The notes under the pieces: model-generated
Databases searched by the model: none
What the model saw: only the letters and a program-made list of their open reading frames with translations
Told to the model about the DNA's origin: nothing
NCBI GenBank assembly: GCA_030549775.1
Contig: CM060181.1
Location: 2,480,001-2,544,000 of the forward strand
Length of the DNA: 64,000 nucleotides
Origin: Tamarix chinensis
Taxonomy: Eukaryota > Streptophyta > Magnoliopsida > Caryophyllales > Tamaricaceae
Reading direction: 5' to 3'
Made by a program: the position numbers and the translations under genes
Shown here: positions 17,001-30,046 of the stretch, in pieces
Layout: each line of letters begins with the position of its first letter
Position numbering within the stretch: the first letter of the stretch is position 1

Positions 17001-17712
17001 TTCTGCACTCACATGGATATAATTCGAGAAATAATGATTGATTAATGGCTTAAGGGCCAAAAGTATTGATTTCACATTATGATCTATTGATATGACATGA
17101 GGTGGGATTCAGTGCTTGTCCCTAATTTGCTAAGTATACGGGTTTTGTGTTCGGAATTTTCTTGTTGTATGAGATGTACCTTGTGTATTAGCCCATATGT
17201 TATCTTTCTATATAGTTTTGCATGATATGTTGCATGCGGGCCTACCTTTCAGTGCGGTTTAGAGGGTTACTCAGTATCATAGTACTGAAAGGTTCCATTC
17301 ATGGGTCCTTGCCTATTCAATGGGCAGTGTCCCTTGCAGGTTCATTTCAGGTGCTATTCAAGTTGGCAACGGAAAAGAGTGTAAGGATTATCAGGAAACT
17401 TTTAGGGTTTCACCTCTTTCTCTTTTTAATTCCTGATTTAAATGCAATCTTTACTCTTGTAACCACCATTGGTGGATTCTATTCTTGTAAAATATTTATT
17501 GCGCTGCTTTGATTTAAATATAGTTTGAGTTTCAAGCAAATTGTATTTTATTCTTTTAACCTTAGTACTTGGTACTGGAATGGTAGGAGTAAACCGGTAC
17601 AGTACTAAGTATGGCGGTAATATCCCCGAAATTCACAGTTTTATTTTATCTGCTTCCACTATTTCTTTTAATAAAACAAATTTTTTCAGTAGTGAATTTT
17701 GACAGTGTTACA

Positions 17713-17717
17713 ATAAG
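17713..17717. repeat. Target-site duplication, right copy (ATAAG)
   Basis: ATAAG directly after the terminal CA of the solo LTR, identical to 12704-12708. Confidence 0.9.
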
Positions 17718-17919
17718 TTCTTAAGAATGAGTTTTTTTTTTAACTTCAGTTAAGAGATTTTATAGCAAGTTCATTAACTTTATGATCTGATTGAATGATT
17801 CAATTTTAATAACCTATATATATTCTAGGTAAAATTCTGATTCTAACAACTTTACCCTCGATTTTTTTTAGCCTGTTAAATCATATGTAAAATTTTGACA
17901 ATGATATATATATATATAT

Positions 17920-18099
17920 AGGATTAGGATCATGTACAAACTCTAACCTAAAATACAAATGTAGGAACTAATTATATTCATTTGATTACTCTAAATGAAA
18001 AAGGAGAAAGTAGATATAGATCATTAATATAAGTAATCTAATGGATATAATTAGTTCCTAAGTTTGTATTTTAGGTTAGAGTTTGTACATGATCCTAAT

Positions 18100-18102
<3 letters not shown>
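17920..18102. mobile_element. MITE of ~183 bp inside a (TA)n microsatellite
   Basis: Inverted arms of 40 bp, starting AGGATTAGGATCATGTACAA on the left and ending as its exact reverse complement on the right, separated by about 100 bp. Both ends abut (TA)n runs (17904-17919 and 18103-18137), so the target duplication is hidden. The arms form a near-perfect hairpin if transcribed. Insertion into TA microsatellites recalls the Micron type of rice, but the superfamily is not determined. Confidence 0.8.
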
Positions 18103-18139
<37 letters not shown>

Positions 18140-18141
<2 letters not shown>

Positions 18142-19855
18142 ACTTGAAAAAATATTAATTATGACAGCAATAATAGTAAATTAAAAATAATTACTTATTG
18201 AAAATTTTCATTCAAAACAAATCAACAAATATAAGGTGGGAAGGATATACCCTAAAATTATAAATAAATAAATAAAAATCTAGCAAAAATACTTAAATAT
18301 ATAAATTTTAAATTTTTGATAAATAAATAAACAACATTGTACGTAAATAAAATTATATTGAAGTGTAAAGGTATATAAATAAAATTATTAAATGCATAAA
18401 GTATCCAAAATATTAGACAAAATGTTAAGATGCTTGAATAATAATTATCCTAACTAGACTAACTTCCACAACACAAAAAGTAAATAAATAGCCAAAAACT
18501 ATAAAATCATAGGCATGTACTTTTCAACTTATTTTGTTGGTCTGACTTGATCCCATCTAAATTAATCTCAATAAAAACTTTCAACGAATCATTTTTTATT
18601 ATTTTACCGTTATTAATGTCATAATTAATATTTTTAGTTCAACTTAGATTAAGCCTAAATTATTATTTTTAATGATTTATTATTAGGTCATTACTATTAT
18701 TGTTGTTATGATTAATAATTTTTTGTAGTAGCTATCGTTGTTATTAACGTATTATTATTACCATCATCATCATCATTATTATATTTTTAAATTTATTATC
18801 AAACATTTATTGATATGATTTTATCTAATTGATATGATAAATCGTTTAAATAGATTGAGGAGAACATGCTTTAACTCTAGTTTATAAGTGTAATGGACTT
18901 CTCTCTTCTTCTTTTTTGGCATAATTAGTTTTTATTGATGTACCTTATTGTGTTCCCTGTAAATAAAAAGGCCAATAGAAAGGGAGAAAGCCAGAGACCA
19001 AAAATAGTTACTTTATAAATATTTTAATAATCACCTTTATATTAAATATTTATTTGAAAATATTTTTAAATTTGCGTTGTAAATTAACTTTATTTTTAAA
19101 CTTTAAAGTTATCATGCAAAGTACAAATAGTTTTGTTTGGCCTCTAATATGTATAAGTGTGTTTAGTAAATAAAATAGTTTATAAGTTAATTTTTTTAAG
19201 AATAAATAAAAGAAAAAAATTCTATTTAGCAAGTATTTATTTATTAGTTTATAATCCACTTTTTAAAAAATTAACTGAAGTAACTTATAGCACTTGAGTT
19301 TTCAATTAATTTTGTCAAACATAACCCAAATATTTCGACAAAATCAAAATAATATGTATAGATTTAAGAACAACTATATAAAATAATGTATATTGGTCAT
19401 AGACATTTCTAAGTATTTAAGCAAAAAAAAAAAATAGCCAACGTAATTAAGCAATACTTAAAAGCCCAACTTTCAACTATAGAGATCAAACATGTGTGTA
19501 TTAACTATAAAGATTATAAAAAAATTGATAGTAATTTCCATCTTTTAAAAATAATTTCTTTTGTTGGTTAAACACATAATATTATAAAAATATATATTTT
19601 AAACATTACTTTTATTCACCGCTTCCTATAAGAAAATAAGTTTTCATGCGCCAACTTTGATGCAAACTCACTAGGTCTGCTTTCTCTGTTGGTATTTATG
19701 TACATCAATTTTTATCCTTTGATTAGCTAATAAATAATATCTCACACACCTTCCTTTACTCTAATTATTAAGATTCATCGTCTCTTCTAAGATTTACCCA
19801 ATATTCTCACTCATTTTCTTACCATAATTTATATCATGCAACTGTTTGTGGAATT
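18140..19855. other. Very AT-rich spacer, nothing recognisable
   Basis: No open frame with a known domain, no clear repeat ends. Short microsatellite-like ATT/ATC patches near 18740-18785. Confidence 0.5.
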
Positions 19856-19860
19856 TTATA

Positions 19861-21063
19861 CTATACAACCTGGTAAATGGTCTAGTACCACACAATAGGT
19901 GCTACAATACTTTTTTTAAATAAAAATTACTTCTAATTAATTTATTTTAATTTTATCTTACTAAAAAATGTACCATAATATTTCTAAAATTTTGTTTTAT
20001 AAAAAAATGTCCATATTAATATATTTTTTATAAAAAAAAATAGTGAAAAATTAATACATTAGTTGTCAAATATTAGTTTTAAGCAAAACGATTGTGAAAA
20101 TAATTCAAATACTGAAAGATCAGTTTTAAATTAAATAATAGAAAAATATCAACTTGTTGATAAAAAATCAATACATTAGTGATGAAAGATCAATATATTA
20201 ATTGTGAAATATAAATTTACTTGTGAAAAGTTAGTACATTGATAGTGAAAGATCAATGTATAGGTGAAAATTAATACATTAGCGGTAAAAGTTTAATACA
20301 TTAGTTATGAAAGATCAATACATTAATGATGAAAGATCAATTTGTGAGTAAAAAATAATACATTAATGATCAAATATCTGTACATTAATGATGAAAGATC
20401 AATTCATTGGTTAAAAATCAATACATTAGTACTGAAAGATAAGTTTTAAGTAGAAGAATAGAAAACTATCAAATCACTGATTAATACATTAGTATAAAAG
20501 ATAAGTTTTAAGTAGAATAATAGAAAAATATCAAATCACTAGTGAAAAATCAGTATATTAGTAGTAAAATATCAATTTAAGTAGAATAGTAGTAAAAATT
20601 AGTTTTTTTGTGAAAAATTATAACATTAATGATGAAAGATTAGTACGTTAGTGGTAAAATTAATACTTTAGTCGTAAAATATCAATACATTTATTGTTAA
20701 ATATTAGTTTTAAGTAGAATAATAGTAAAATGTCAAAAGAACATTATATTGGTGGTGAAATAATATTTTTTTAAAGTAGAAGAGTAATAGTGTTAAACAA
20801 AGTAATTTGCGAGTGGAAAATTCCAATATTTGTGGCAAATAATCAGTACATTAATGGTGAAAGGTTAGTGTATTAGTGGTGAAATATTATTTTGAAGTAG
20901 GATAGTAGTGAAATATCAAATCGTTGGTGAAAAAATAATTTAGTGATGGTAAAATATTAGTTTAATAGAGATGAAAGATACTCAAATTTTTGATAAAATA
21001 TATAGATGTAGTTGCACCTATCTCATATATACAACTGGTCATATGGTATAGGTTTCATATAGT
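19861..21063. mobile_element. Possible foldback-type element with inverted ends
   Basis: The stretch 19861-19910 and the reverse complement of about 21006-21063 resemble each other along some 50 bp. They share CTATA.AACCT, ATAGGTG and CTAC blocks in the same order, roughly two thirds identical with small gaps. Between them lies a field of short degenerate repeats. No coding sequence or sure target duplication is seen, so the element call is tentative. Confidence 0.4.
20040..20960. repeat. Degenerate ~20-24 bp tandem field (GAAAGATCAATACATTAGT-like)
   Basis: Dozens of loosely tandem units of the form GTGATGAAAGATCAATACAT with variable spacing. Similar units continue thinly to 21440 and reappear at 22990-23400. 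All frames are closed. Confidence 0.75.
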
Positions 21064-21675
21064 CTTACACTGTTTAGTGACATTAATATGATATATATAT
21101 ATATAATTAAAATTAATTAATTAAAATATCTTTTATTAGGATCATTAGAAAAATATTAAAAATTATATTATAATATTTCTGATATTTTTCTTTACAAATA
21201 GATATCCATATTAATATACTTTTAATAAAAAAAATTATAGTGAAATATTGATATAACATGATGAAAGATCATGAAATAAATTTTGAATAAAAACAATCAT
21301 GAGATTTTAGTATAACAATAGTGCAAGAATAATGTTTAAAATTTAGTAATAAATATTTATAGAATAATGGTAAAAGGATATGTATAATAACACTGAAAGA
21401 TAAGTATAATATTGGTGAAATGTTAATTCAATTTTAATTAAATATCAATTTGGTTATATTAAATATAAAAATAACAAGAAGTGCATAACCATTAGCAATA
21501 ATATCACTTTTCCCTTTTTTAATAAATATTTTATTCAAATAGTAACCTAAAAGTTATATTAAAATATTGTAATAATTTTATTTTGACTTTATCACGTATT
21601 AATGAGGTAAACTACACTAAATAATATAATTTTAATGCACTAAAAATTATGAAATTTCACTCTTTAAAATATTAT

Positions 21676-21680
<5 letters not shown>

Positions 21681-21714
<34 letters not shown>
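21681..21714. repeat. (TA)n microsatellite
   Basis: About 17 TA units in AT-rich sequence. Confidence 0.9.
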
Positions 21715-21718
<4 letters not shown>

Positions 21719-22050
21719 TAGAATTTTGGTAAAAAAAATTAAAATATTCAACTTTGGTTTTTGTGTGCATTACATATTCATGAAATTATAGATTTTTTAC
21801 TTCAAATATTTTTCAAATATTCAATTTTTTCACAAAATCTTTTTTTTAATCTTAACTTTGCATAAAAATTCAAGCATTTTGAACCCACCTTATTTTGAAC
21901 ATACATTTTTCTTAACTCCAAATTTTTTAAAAAGATTATAATTTTTATAAATATGGTTTTTTTTTTAAGATTCAAGCATGATCTTATATTTACTCTTTGT
22001 TTGACCTTCTAGATAAATGAATATATACCTTTTAAACAAAATTTTGTATT

Positions 22051-22061
22051 TTAATAAGGTG
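22051..22061. repeat. LINE target-site duplication, left copy
   Basis: TTAATAAGGTG, repeated exactly at 22788-22798 after the A-rich tail of the LINE fragment. Confidence 0.85.
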
Positions 22062-22787
22062 ATGTATTATTGTGGACATGAGAATAATATTGAAGGCTCT
22101 TTAGAGATTCACACCCCTCTTTAGAGATTCAAATATTGAAACTCTACACCGTGCATAGGAATTATAAGGTTCATAAGGTCTCCTACTATGAAGTGGTATG
22201 GAATCATTTGAGCCTTCTCCATCATCATTTATTGTTCTTGCTTCTTTTTCAAGGTGGATTATCTATAAGAGGCAAACTTGAAGCCCTAAGTTATGACATT
22301 GACAAGGCATGCAACTTATGTTGGCAAGATAGTAAAAGTCATGCATATCTCTTCTTTTTTGGTGCCCTTTTCTCTAGCTAGGTTTGGAACTAGCTAACCA
22401 TGCACTTTGGCACCCCTCAATGATAGTGTGGATGGATTCAAGCATTAAATTGGATAACCAAGAGAGGTAAAGGACCTAAAACATGCAAGGCATTCGTACA
22501 AATACCATTTAGGGCCTATGTGTATCGGATATAGATGGAGAGAAACTATTGAACCTTTGAACATCGAACTAGATATGATGATTGAATAACAAATGACATA
22601 TCCAAGGAGCTATTAGATTTGAGGCATTTTCAACTTGTAAATTATTTTTCAATTTGGTAACTTTTTTAGATGTATTAGTTTGACCTTTTAAGGACTAAGT
22701 GTTTTTTATTATGTATATGTGTCTCTTGTTGATGTACTATCATGCTTTTTGGAAGCAATATAATTTTAAATACTTACCAAAAAATAG
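22062..22787 (+). mobile_element. 5'-truncated LINE (L1-type), 3' end only
   Basis: A 726 bp fragment between exact 11 bp duplications. The open stretch at about 22250-22380 carries a zinc-binding reverse-transcriptase tail (zf-RVT type: CNLCWQDSKSHAYLFF). The fragment ends TACTTACCAAAAAATAG, typical of plant LINE 3' ends. Truncation at the 5' side and a short A-rich tail fit target-primed reverse transcription. Confidence 0.8.
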
Positions 22788-22989
22788 TTAATAAGGTGTA
22801 AATAAAATTTATTTAGTATTTTACATAATTTGATTTTGTTATTTGAATAAAATAATTAGTTTATAAAAATTATGGCAAAAAGTGTTTTTACATGCCATGG
22901 AGATTGGTAAAATTTGATCAATGTGCATTAATTGAACAATCTACATATGTTTATGCGTTAAATAGAAAATTTTATTATTTTATGCCTCA

Positions 22990-23400
22990 TTTTATATGTG
23001 ATGAAATATTATCTATGTTCTACGGTAAAAGGTCATTTCAGTTATGGTGCAAGATCAATTTAGTTAAGATAAAATATCAATTTAGGTCTAGTTAAAAATC
23101 AATTTATGCGTGGCAAAACATTGATTATATTTTATATTGAAATACTAGCTCAATGCTAATTGAAAATTAATTCATTTATGATAAAATATAAATTCAATGT
23201 TGGTAAAAAATCAGTTTAATTATGGTAAAATATAAATTGAATTATAGTAAAATATTATCTAATATATGGTGAAACTTTAATATTTTATTATGATTACATG
23301 TCAATTCAAATTTGGTGAAATACCAATTTGTGTACTGTGAAATAATAATTTTATTCATGAAAGATCAATTCACTTATGCTAAAAAAATAGTTCATATCAA
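22990..23400. repeat. Second block of degenerate ATCAATTTA-type short repeats
   Basis: Units such as GTAAAATATCAATTTA recur with a loose period of 20-30 bp, akin to the field at 20040-20960. The LINE insertion lies between the two blocks. Confidence 0.6.
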
Positions 23401-23419
23401 CTTAAATATGAAAAAAAAG

Positions 23420-24430
23420 GTATGCTTTGAAGGGAATCAGGATAAAGTCACATTGTTTCATTGTCCACTACATTTATTAAACTGATGAACATGGTGCCAT
23501 AGTTGACCAATTGTATTGAGGATACATACTCATTCAAGATATTTGGAATACATAAGAATGAGATAGTGGAAAGAATTCTTCCTATGCTGATGAGTTATTG
23601 AAAATGCGATAGACTTGTTAAAGTTGAGAGGTTGTATAAATGTCTATAGATATCAGGTGCTAAGAGCTCCAATATTGCCTTTCAACATTTGGTTATTTCA
23701 AGGGTTTGCCTGTCGTGTAATCAAATTTTCAATACACAAATTGTTCATACAATGTGGGAGATTTGAGTAGTTATTTTGATTGTAAACCAAGTCAATATCA
23801 ATATTCCATTGCACATATTGATGACATGATGGATCTAAAGGAATTTGGTGAAATGGTTGTTGATTTCATAGAAGAAGAAAATGAAGATGCACTTATAAAC
23901 ACACATAATGTTGCATCTAAAGCTGGAGCGAGGAGAATTTTAGAAAATGAGAATCCATATAAAATGTTTCATGAGAAAACTATTATGATGGATTCAAGAA
24001 TTGATATGATCGAAGAGAATAAATGTTAAAAGAAGAGTTATTTAGATCAAATAAAGATGCATGGCAAGAGTTGTGGGAGTGTGCACATACTAATTTTGTT
24101 TATTTGAAGCATTCTAAACAATCTATTATTTGTGTAGAATCATGATGGGTAGAGTTGAATTTAAGTTTTGAACAAGATTTTGAAGTTAACCAAATATTAT
24201 CTTTAAAATATGTGCTAATTCATAATGTTAAATTCTACTCACTTCTGATGAAGCTACCACACAAGATGAATTGATCATCAAAGATAAGATTTGAGGCAGC
24301 TTGTGAAAGATGTCCTTGGAAGTTGTGAGCATGTACAATAAATGATTGTTTGGGGAGGATGAAGATCACATCATATAATGGTCTACATCACACAAATTAT
24401 GGGGCATGGTATTTAAATGATAGAGCATTG
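23420..24430 (+). pseudogene. Possible decayed Mutator-like transposase fragment
   Basis: A 91-codon open stretch (23754-24029) is acidic and without a domain I know. Further on, near 24283-24390, one frame reads IRFEAACERCPWKL and then KITSYNG. This resembles the CPWxLRA and ITxYNGPHTC parts of the N-terminal DNA-binding domain of plant MULE transposases. Stops interrupt the frame. No terminal repeats found. The similarity is short, so it may be chance. Confidence 0.35.
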
Positions 24431-24639
24431 TATTTAAATGATGGGTTATAATGTATAAATGATGTTTAAATAATGGGGTTCCGTGTTCAAATAATCGGGT
24501 TTAGTGTTTGGGTTTAGTATTAACTTTTAAGGGGAGAGTCTAGATTTTAGACTAAATATTGTTTTTATTTTAAGACAAGTTTTTTTTTATCAAACCTCTT
24601 CTATGCATGCATACATACATACATACATACATCAAAGAA

Positions 24640-25500
24640 AACCATTCAACTCGTTGCAAAGAAAAAAAAACATACAAAATCATATCAAAGAAGGCTACAG
24701 TTACATTCACCTTAGGCTAGTCCAAGTTGGCTTCAAACCCCTCACAAGGGAAGGCTTGAATACTTCAATTCTCCTTATAGTCCTTTGTGAAGGAATGGTT
24801 ACAAACTTTGGTAACTCAATTCTTGGAACCATTGAGTGACCCCATTTTCTTCAACTACTTTCCATATGTATTTATCTCCCTCAAAGATAAAAATAAAAAA
24901 CCCCTACAAGCCCTTATTCTTCAAATCAAAACCCACAACTATAAAGTACTTAAAGTATCTATCCTTATAGCCATAATTTTTAATCTTCATTGCAAATTCA
25001 AATACTCGGATTTTGAAACTAAAGCAAAAGTGCAGAGTAGGAAGGGAGAAACACTTATCCTCTAGGATGATCCCAACGTATCAAATGTTATTGTCCCATG
25101 ATTGATCCAATGGAAGGATGTTACCCTTCCAAAATACTAGTTATTACAAAATGCTACACTTTCATAAATACACCAACCCCAAACTTCCAATGAATAAAAT
25201 ACTAAGCTTAGACAGATTGAGCAATTATAGGATGGATCTGTGAAACTCAACTTCCAAAGATATTTCACCCAATATCTCTCAGACACAACTTCAACTTCAT
25301 CTACCATGGATATAGGAAGAGTATCCAAAATTCCCTTTATCATCTATCTTCCCTATGAACATTACAAATTCTCCATCTTAGATCTACCAAACACATTGTT
25401 TCAAACAACTAACTATAATTCCATACTTCCTCAGCCTATTTATAATAAATAAAACTAACCACGAAATCCTAAGCTTTCACAAACTACAGATTCTCCCTTG
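24640..25500 (+). pseudogene. Endogenous caulimovirid: movement protein region
   Basis: Remains of a 30K-type viral movement protein, the plasmodesma-targeting protein of plant pararetroviruses. The frame at 24603-24839 carries HLRLVQVGFKPLTREGLNTS. The frame at 24787-25065 continues with a hydrophobic strand and FISLKDKNKK. A later in-phase part near 25235 has DGSVKLNFQR. At least one frameshift near 24790-24840 and stops after 25065 break it. Order and phrases match petuvirus/florendovirus-like endogenous viruses of angiosperms; the exact genus is inference. The coat-protein region follows on the same strand. Confidence 0.75.
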
Positions 25501-25699
25501 CTTCTCCTCAAATCTCCAAACCTCCACAAAATGCAAACTTTCCCCCAAGTTTTGCCAACTTATCTTAAATAATAAAAAACATGATCAATATAATTGCAAG
25601 ATATTTCCAAATCAACAAAAACGTCTTCAAAAATGACTTTTATGGTTCTCATAATCTTGAAAAAAAAACATGATTGTTCAAACATTTCCTTAATCAAAG

Positions 25700-27539
25700 C
25701 CAAGTAATCCAAGCATAATTCTATGCCTTTGTTGAAAAGGAAAAAGTTAAAGTCTTGTTATTTGACTGGTTCAAAATTTATGGCCAACAAAACCACATCA
25801 CATTCCCTTTCCACAAAGTTAACCCATTCACTACTCAAAACAAAACCAAAGCATGGAAAACTAATAAAGGCACCATTGAATCAACCACCCTCCCCTACAA
25901 AATATCAAAATCACCTCAGGTGATTACTCGCATGAGTTAAGACCTTTAAAGCCTCTTCTCATGCTTAAAGAAGATGATAAGGATAATATTAAAAAGATCA
26001 TTCTCCAAAATAACTATACAAACATCTACCTTAACATAATTGTCTTCCAACTTTCAAAACTTGATAAACAAGTCCAAAAAACCATCCTTATAGCCTTCTA
26101 AGTAACTTCCTCTACTTCCTCATCATATATCTCTAAAAACAAGAAATTACCCATCTTTAAACCATTTAAAGATTCAAAATCCATCCAAAAAGTATCCAAA
26201 CTATCAAAACGAAACTCCTCAAAGCTATAAAATCTTAGCTTAACCATATTAGCCTCGCTTCTTCCACCTCAAACTAACCCCACGTTCTAGATTCATCTAA
26301 GAAACACTCGCATGTAAATACCCTAGGGTTCTCATCTTTACCTCATCACACAAAATATGAGCTCAATGAAGAACCAACCCTCTCTTTCCTCCACTAGAGA
26401 AATACCCCACCTTCCTCATCAAGAGCTATTGTTCCTAGAAACATAGCTTCAACCTTAGTCATGAAACCAAATCAAACAAGATTTTTCAACCAATTTATAA
26501 ATCCTTATCCCTTTATGAACGGAATATTGATGGAATGTTTGAATATAATATTCTAAATCTCCTCCAACAAATGACCATGGCTGCCAATGCCTACAAAAAC
26601 CTAAATTGGTATGTCTTATAAAGCCACTGTTGTCTAAATGTAAGGTTCTTGGGGTAACTTAAAGGATGGTGGAATTTTCATCTCACCCTAGATGAGCAAA
26701 ACTCTACTATTGAAGTTGTCCAAATTGATGAAGAAGGTAACATCATCATAAAAAATAATGATGTTTGGTCAAACATCATTGCTTCACCCATCCTTTCCAT
26801 TTCTCTTCACTTTGTTGGTGATTTCTCACACTTTAATGACAAAATGTTGAGCTTCTCTTGAACCTCCACTATAAAAAAAAAAAACTCAATGACTTTCAAT
26901 GGTAAAAAAAACACCCTTCTTACTTGAGTTATGCTCTGTGATGATTTAAACCAACATTTCTGAAAAGAAAAGTTTCTTACTAGCCTTCCAACCCTTTTTG
27001 GAGAAAGAGTTCAAAATAAGATAAAAGAGTCACATGGTAACCAAATCTTATATTCTCAATTCACCTATGGTGAACTCATTAGCCTTACCCAGAAAAAGGG
27101 TCTCAAAATTTGTTAATACCTTAAATTCCAACATCTTAAATGGAAAATGCACAAAATAAGGTAGAAACTTGGTTCTTTCCACCAATAATTTGATATTCTT
27201 AGCATCTTTTTCAAATCTAAACCATGTTATGACTCCTGCAAACCAAATTATCCCTCGAGAAAATATCCAAAGAAATCCTCAAAGAAGCTAATGTCTCATA
27301 AAAAATAACTACCATATTACAAAATATTTTAGCCTCACACAAAACAACCTCAATTTTATTTCCAACATTCTTCCAATAGAGATATTGCCTACTACAAATG
27401 CGGTATAAAAGTCCACATATCCAAATATTGTTGTCTAAATAGACGAAATTGAGAACTCCATCTTAATGTGGAAAATTTAGAAAAAAAAATTACAAAACCT
27501 CCCCATTGACTCTTTCGAAAATGAACCCCAAGGAAATTT
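25700..27539 (+). pseudogene. Endogenous caulimovirid: linker and coat protein region
   Basis: The stretch 25755-25940 matches the linker before the coat protein (WFKIYGQQNHITFPFHK). The coat-protein core follows, with QMTMAANAYKNLN near 26565, the GWW motif encoded at 26664-26672 and HFVGDFSHF near 26810. A zinc-knuckle remnant near 27390 has lost its first Cys (Tyr instead) but keeps C-G-x-K-x-H and the last Cys. Many stops and frame changes: long dead. The sequence is cut at 27539 by the chromovirus and resumes at 40300. Confidence 0.75.
27535..27539. repeat. Target-site duplication, left copy (AATTT)
   Basis: AATTT abuts the TG that opens the full-length chromovirus. The right copy is at 40295-40299. 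Confidence 0.8.
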
Positions 27540-28209
27540 TGTAATACTCCCAAAAATCACAGTTGAAAATTTTCGTTTTATTTAAAACAAACACAAGCAA
27601 GGGGTGCTACCATCGTGATGAGTACAAGCCTGATCCCCCTGCTAGGTCCGCACCAACCACAAGGCTAAGGAAAATTTTCACAAGAACATTAGACACACCT
27701 AAAACATAGATTCATAGAAAACTGAAATGTTCATAACAAGAGAATCAAAAAGTTATTACAACCCAAATGGAGTACATAGTCAAAGTCCCCAAGGGGATAA
27801 AGGATACAATACAATAAAATAAAACAGAAATAAAATGAAAATATAAGTAAACAGAGATAAAAAGAGAGTACGGTCTACATTGCTCTTGGGCCCTTATGCC
27901 AAGTCCAATACGATCAACTCCCAGCCTCACACGACGCCTCATAGGCATCATACCTGCACAAACTCAGCAGGGCCCTCTGCTCGTGGGAATGAGTAGCTCC
28001 CATGAAATGGGTGGTCAGTACGTACTGAGTAAGGTAGCCATGCAGCTAAGGCCATACACAAAAAGGCATATAATACAAGCAGGATTATATAGATAAACCA
28101 TACAAGCAGTGCAGATAGTATAAGCCATGATACAGTCCAGTTAAACTTAATCATTAGATCTCTAGCCAATATTCCCATTTCAAACCATTCTTATTATCAA
28201 TCCATGCAA

Positions 28210-28520
28210 GTACGGGAACTCTATTATTATAGTTGGTGGACCAGAAAAATACCTAGGGCATAACACACCTGACCACTATTATTCGTCGATGGACCAGTTT
28301 GGCCCCAACTCTCATGGTGTTTCACTATAAGTAGATAGTATCTTTCCATGGTTCATCATCAATAGGATTGGTTTGTTGAGCTCGGGATCCCCCACTATTA
28401 TAGCCAGTGGGCCGGAAACATACAAGACAGAACGCTCCTGACCACTATTATTCGCCGGTGGATTGGTCTCCAAGACACCCCGACTCTTGGCCCCTATTAT
28501 TCGCCAGTGGATTGGTGTAG
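28210..28520 (-). repeat. TAATAGTGG motif cluster (LTR 2)
   Basis: Five copies, read on the plus strand as CCACTATTATTCGCCGGTGG and CCCACTATTATAGCCAGTGG types, alternating as in the other LTRs. Confidence 0.8.
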
Positions 28521-30001
28521 GCCCAACTCAACAATCTTTCTCTTTAAATGGTTAGAATCTTATTCTTGTCTTGTTAGATAAATATTTTCACCCTTGACAA
28601 GCATGTCCTTTAGACTACCCGCCCACATAATCCGTCTACTCCTATTCTCTCGATAGGGCACGTCCCATATATTGGGATTTCTGCGCCTCCTAATATGTCC
28701 AGATATCCTTTCCCTCTTCTCCTCACTTACCATGAATACCCAGCTCCTTAGTGCGTGGGTCAAGGCCCACTTTCCCATACCTCTTAGTCAACTCATTATC
28801 ACTCTCTAGAGTTTTCCTCCCGGAAACCCTAATTTGGCCTATATGGCCCAACCTTCCTCTATCCCACACAACTCATGCTCTTTTGCCCCCAACTCATCGC
28901 CTCATTTAGATTCAACCCCAAGCATCCCACTTTACTTCCTATTTTGCACATGTGACCGCGAAACCCTAGTTGGTCACCCCAAACCCTAGCACCTATCTTT
29001 TCTCATATGATAATCCCCCATCACTCTCACTTACCATCCCCTCTTCCACATGACACACACACATATCTTCCATATGACATCCTTCCACTCTTACCCCATA
29101 TTCCAATTCTCTCCATTATTTATTCCTTCCACAATCTCCTCCGCTTAAGGTTTTCCTCCCTAACCCTAGCCAGGTTCCCATGCACCCTTATACCAACCTA
29201 CGTACTATTTTTCATCCATAGACCCCAATCACCCCAACAACACTTCTCTTAACTTACTTAGACCTCAAGTCAACTTTTTCCATGTAAGGATCATCCCCAT
29301 GCAAACCCTAGATTTCCCATACAAGATTCACTTCACTCTCTTATTTTTTCCATATTATTATTTTATTTTTTCACCCATAAGTCATGAAATCCATAGGTCA
29401 TTCTTACTTCCCTCTTAGTCAACTCATTTTCCTTTTTTCCCTTTTCATTCTTTCACCCCACACCATACCATTAAAGCATCCTAGCATGCATGTCCTAAAG
29501 GGCCACATCATATAAGAACCACAAGCACAACATATATATCATTTTTCACATGCCATAAGGAGAACACATAAACGTACCTTAGCTTCGCGTTGCGCTACAA
29601 GTAAGCAATCATAATCACATAAGGTACACAAGTATATCATAACACATAGCATACAAAGCACATAACACACAGAATAGGCCTTAACTACATTCTTGCCTAA
29701 AATGACATTGGGCTTGGAGCACGCTCCTACGCCTCCGTAGGGTTTAGACTTGGGTCACCTATAAGAGGGAAATACTAGGGTTAACTTCCCTCTTACCAAC
29801 ATTATCATTATTTCCTACTTTACCTTTATCATAACCTAGTATTAGGGTTATTAATAATAATAGTATCTTTATTAGTAAAAATAAGGGTATTATTCTTAAA
29901 ATAGTTGATCATGCTATTATTAGTCAAAATAGGGTCAGGTAGTTATTTTGGTCCATGTTAAGGTATTATTAGCAATATTGACAATACTAAAGATAATAAC
30001 T

Positions 30002-30003
<2 letters not shown>

Positions 30004-30046
<43 letters not shown>
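30004..30046. repeat. (AAT)n microsatellite in the 3' LTR
   Basis: About 14 AAT units. The matching place in the 5' LTR (38410-38800) is a longer, impure array. Confidence 0.9.

Larger units (their letters stand above)
12709..17712 (+). mobile_element. Solo LTR, 5,004 bp, of a Tekay/Del-like chromovirus group
   Basis: Starts TGTAATACCCC and ends CAGTGTTACA, with an exact 5 bp duplication ATAAG on both sides. This is the hallmark of LTR retrotransposon integration followed by loss of the interior through LTR-LTR recombination. No primer-binding site or gag-pol is present. From left to right it holds an AT-rich head, a pyrimidine-rich block (13020-14260), a 30 bp minisatellite field (14930-15680), a cluster of TAATAGTGG motifs (16630-17000) and a tail resembling the other long LTRs in this window. 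The relation to the coding element at 27540-40294 is inferred from shared end sequences and motif order. Confidence 0.88.

Noticed and set aside
12709..17712. CRISPR-like array reading of the 30 bp repeats
   Set aside because: Plant nuclear minisatellite with degenerate adjacent units and no spacers.
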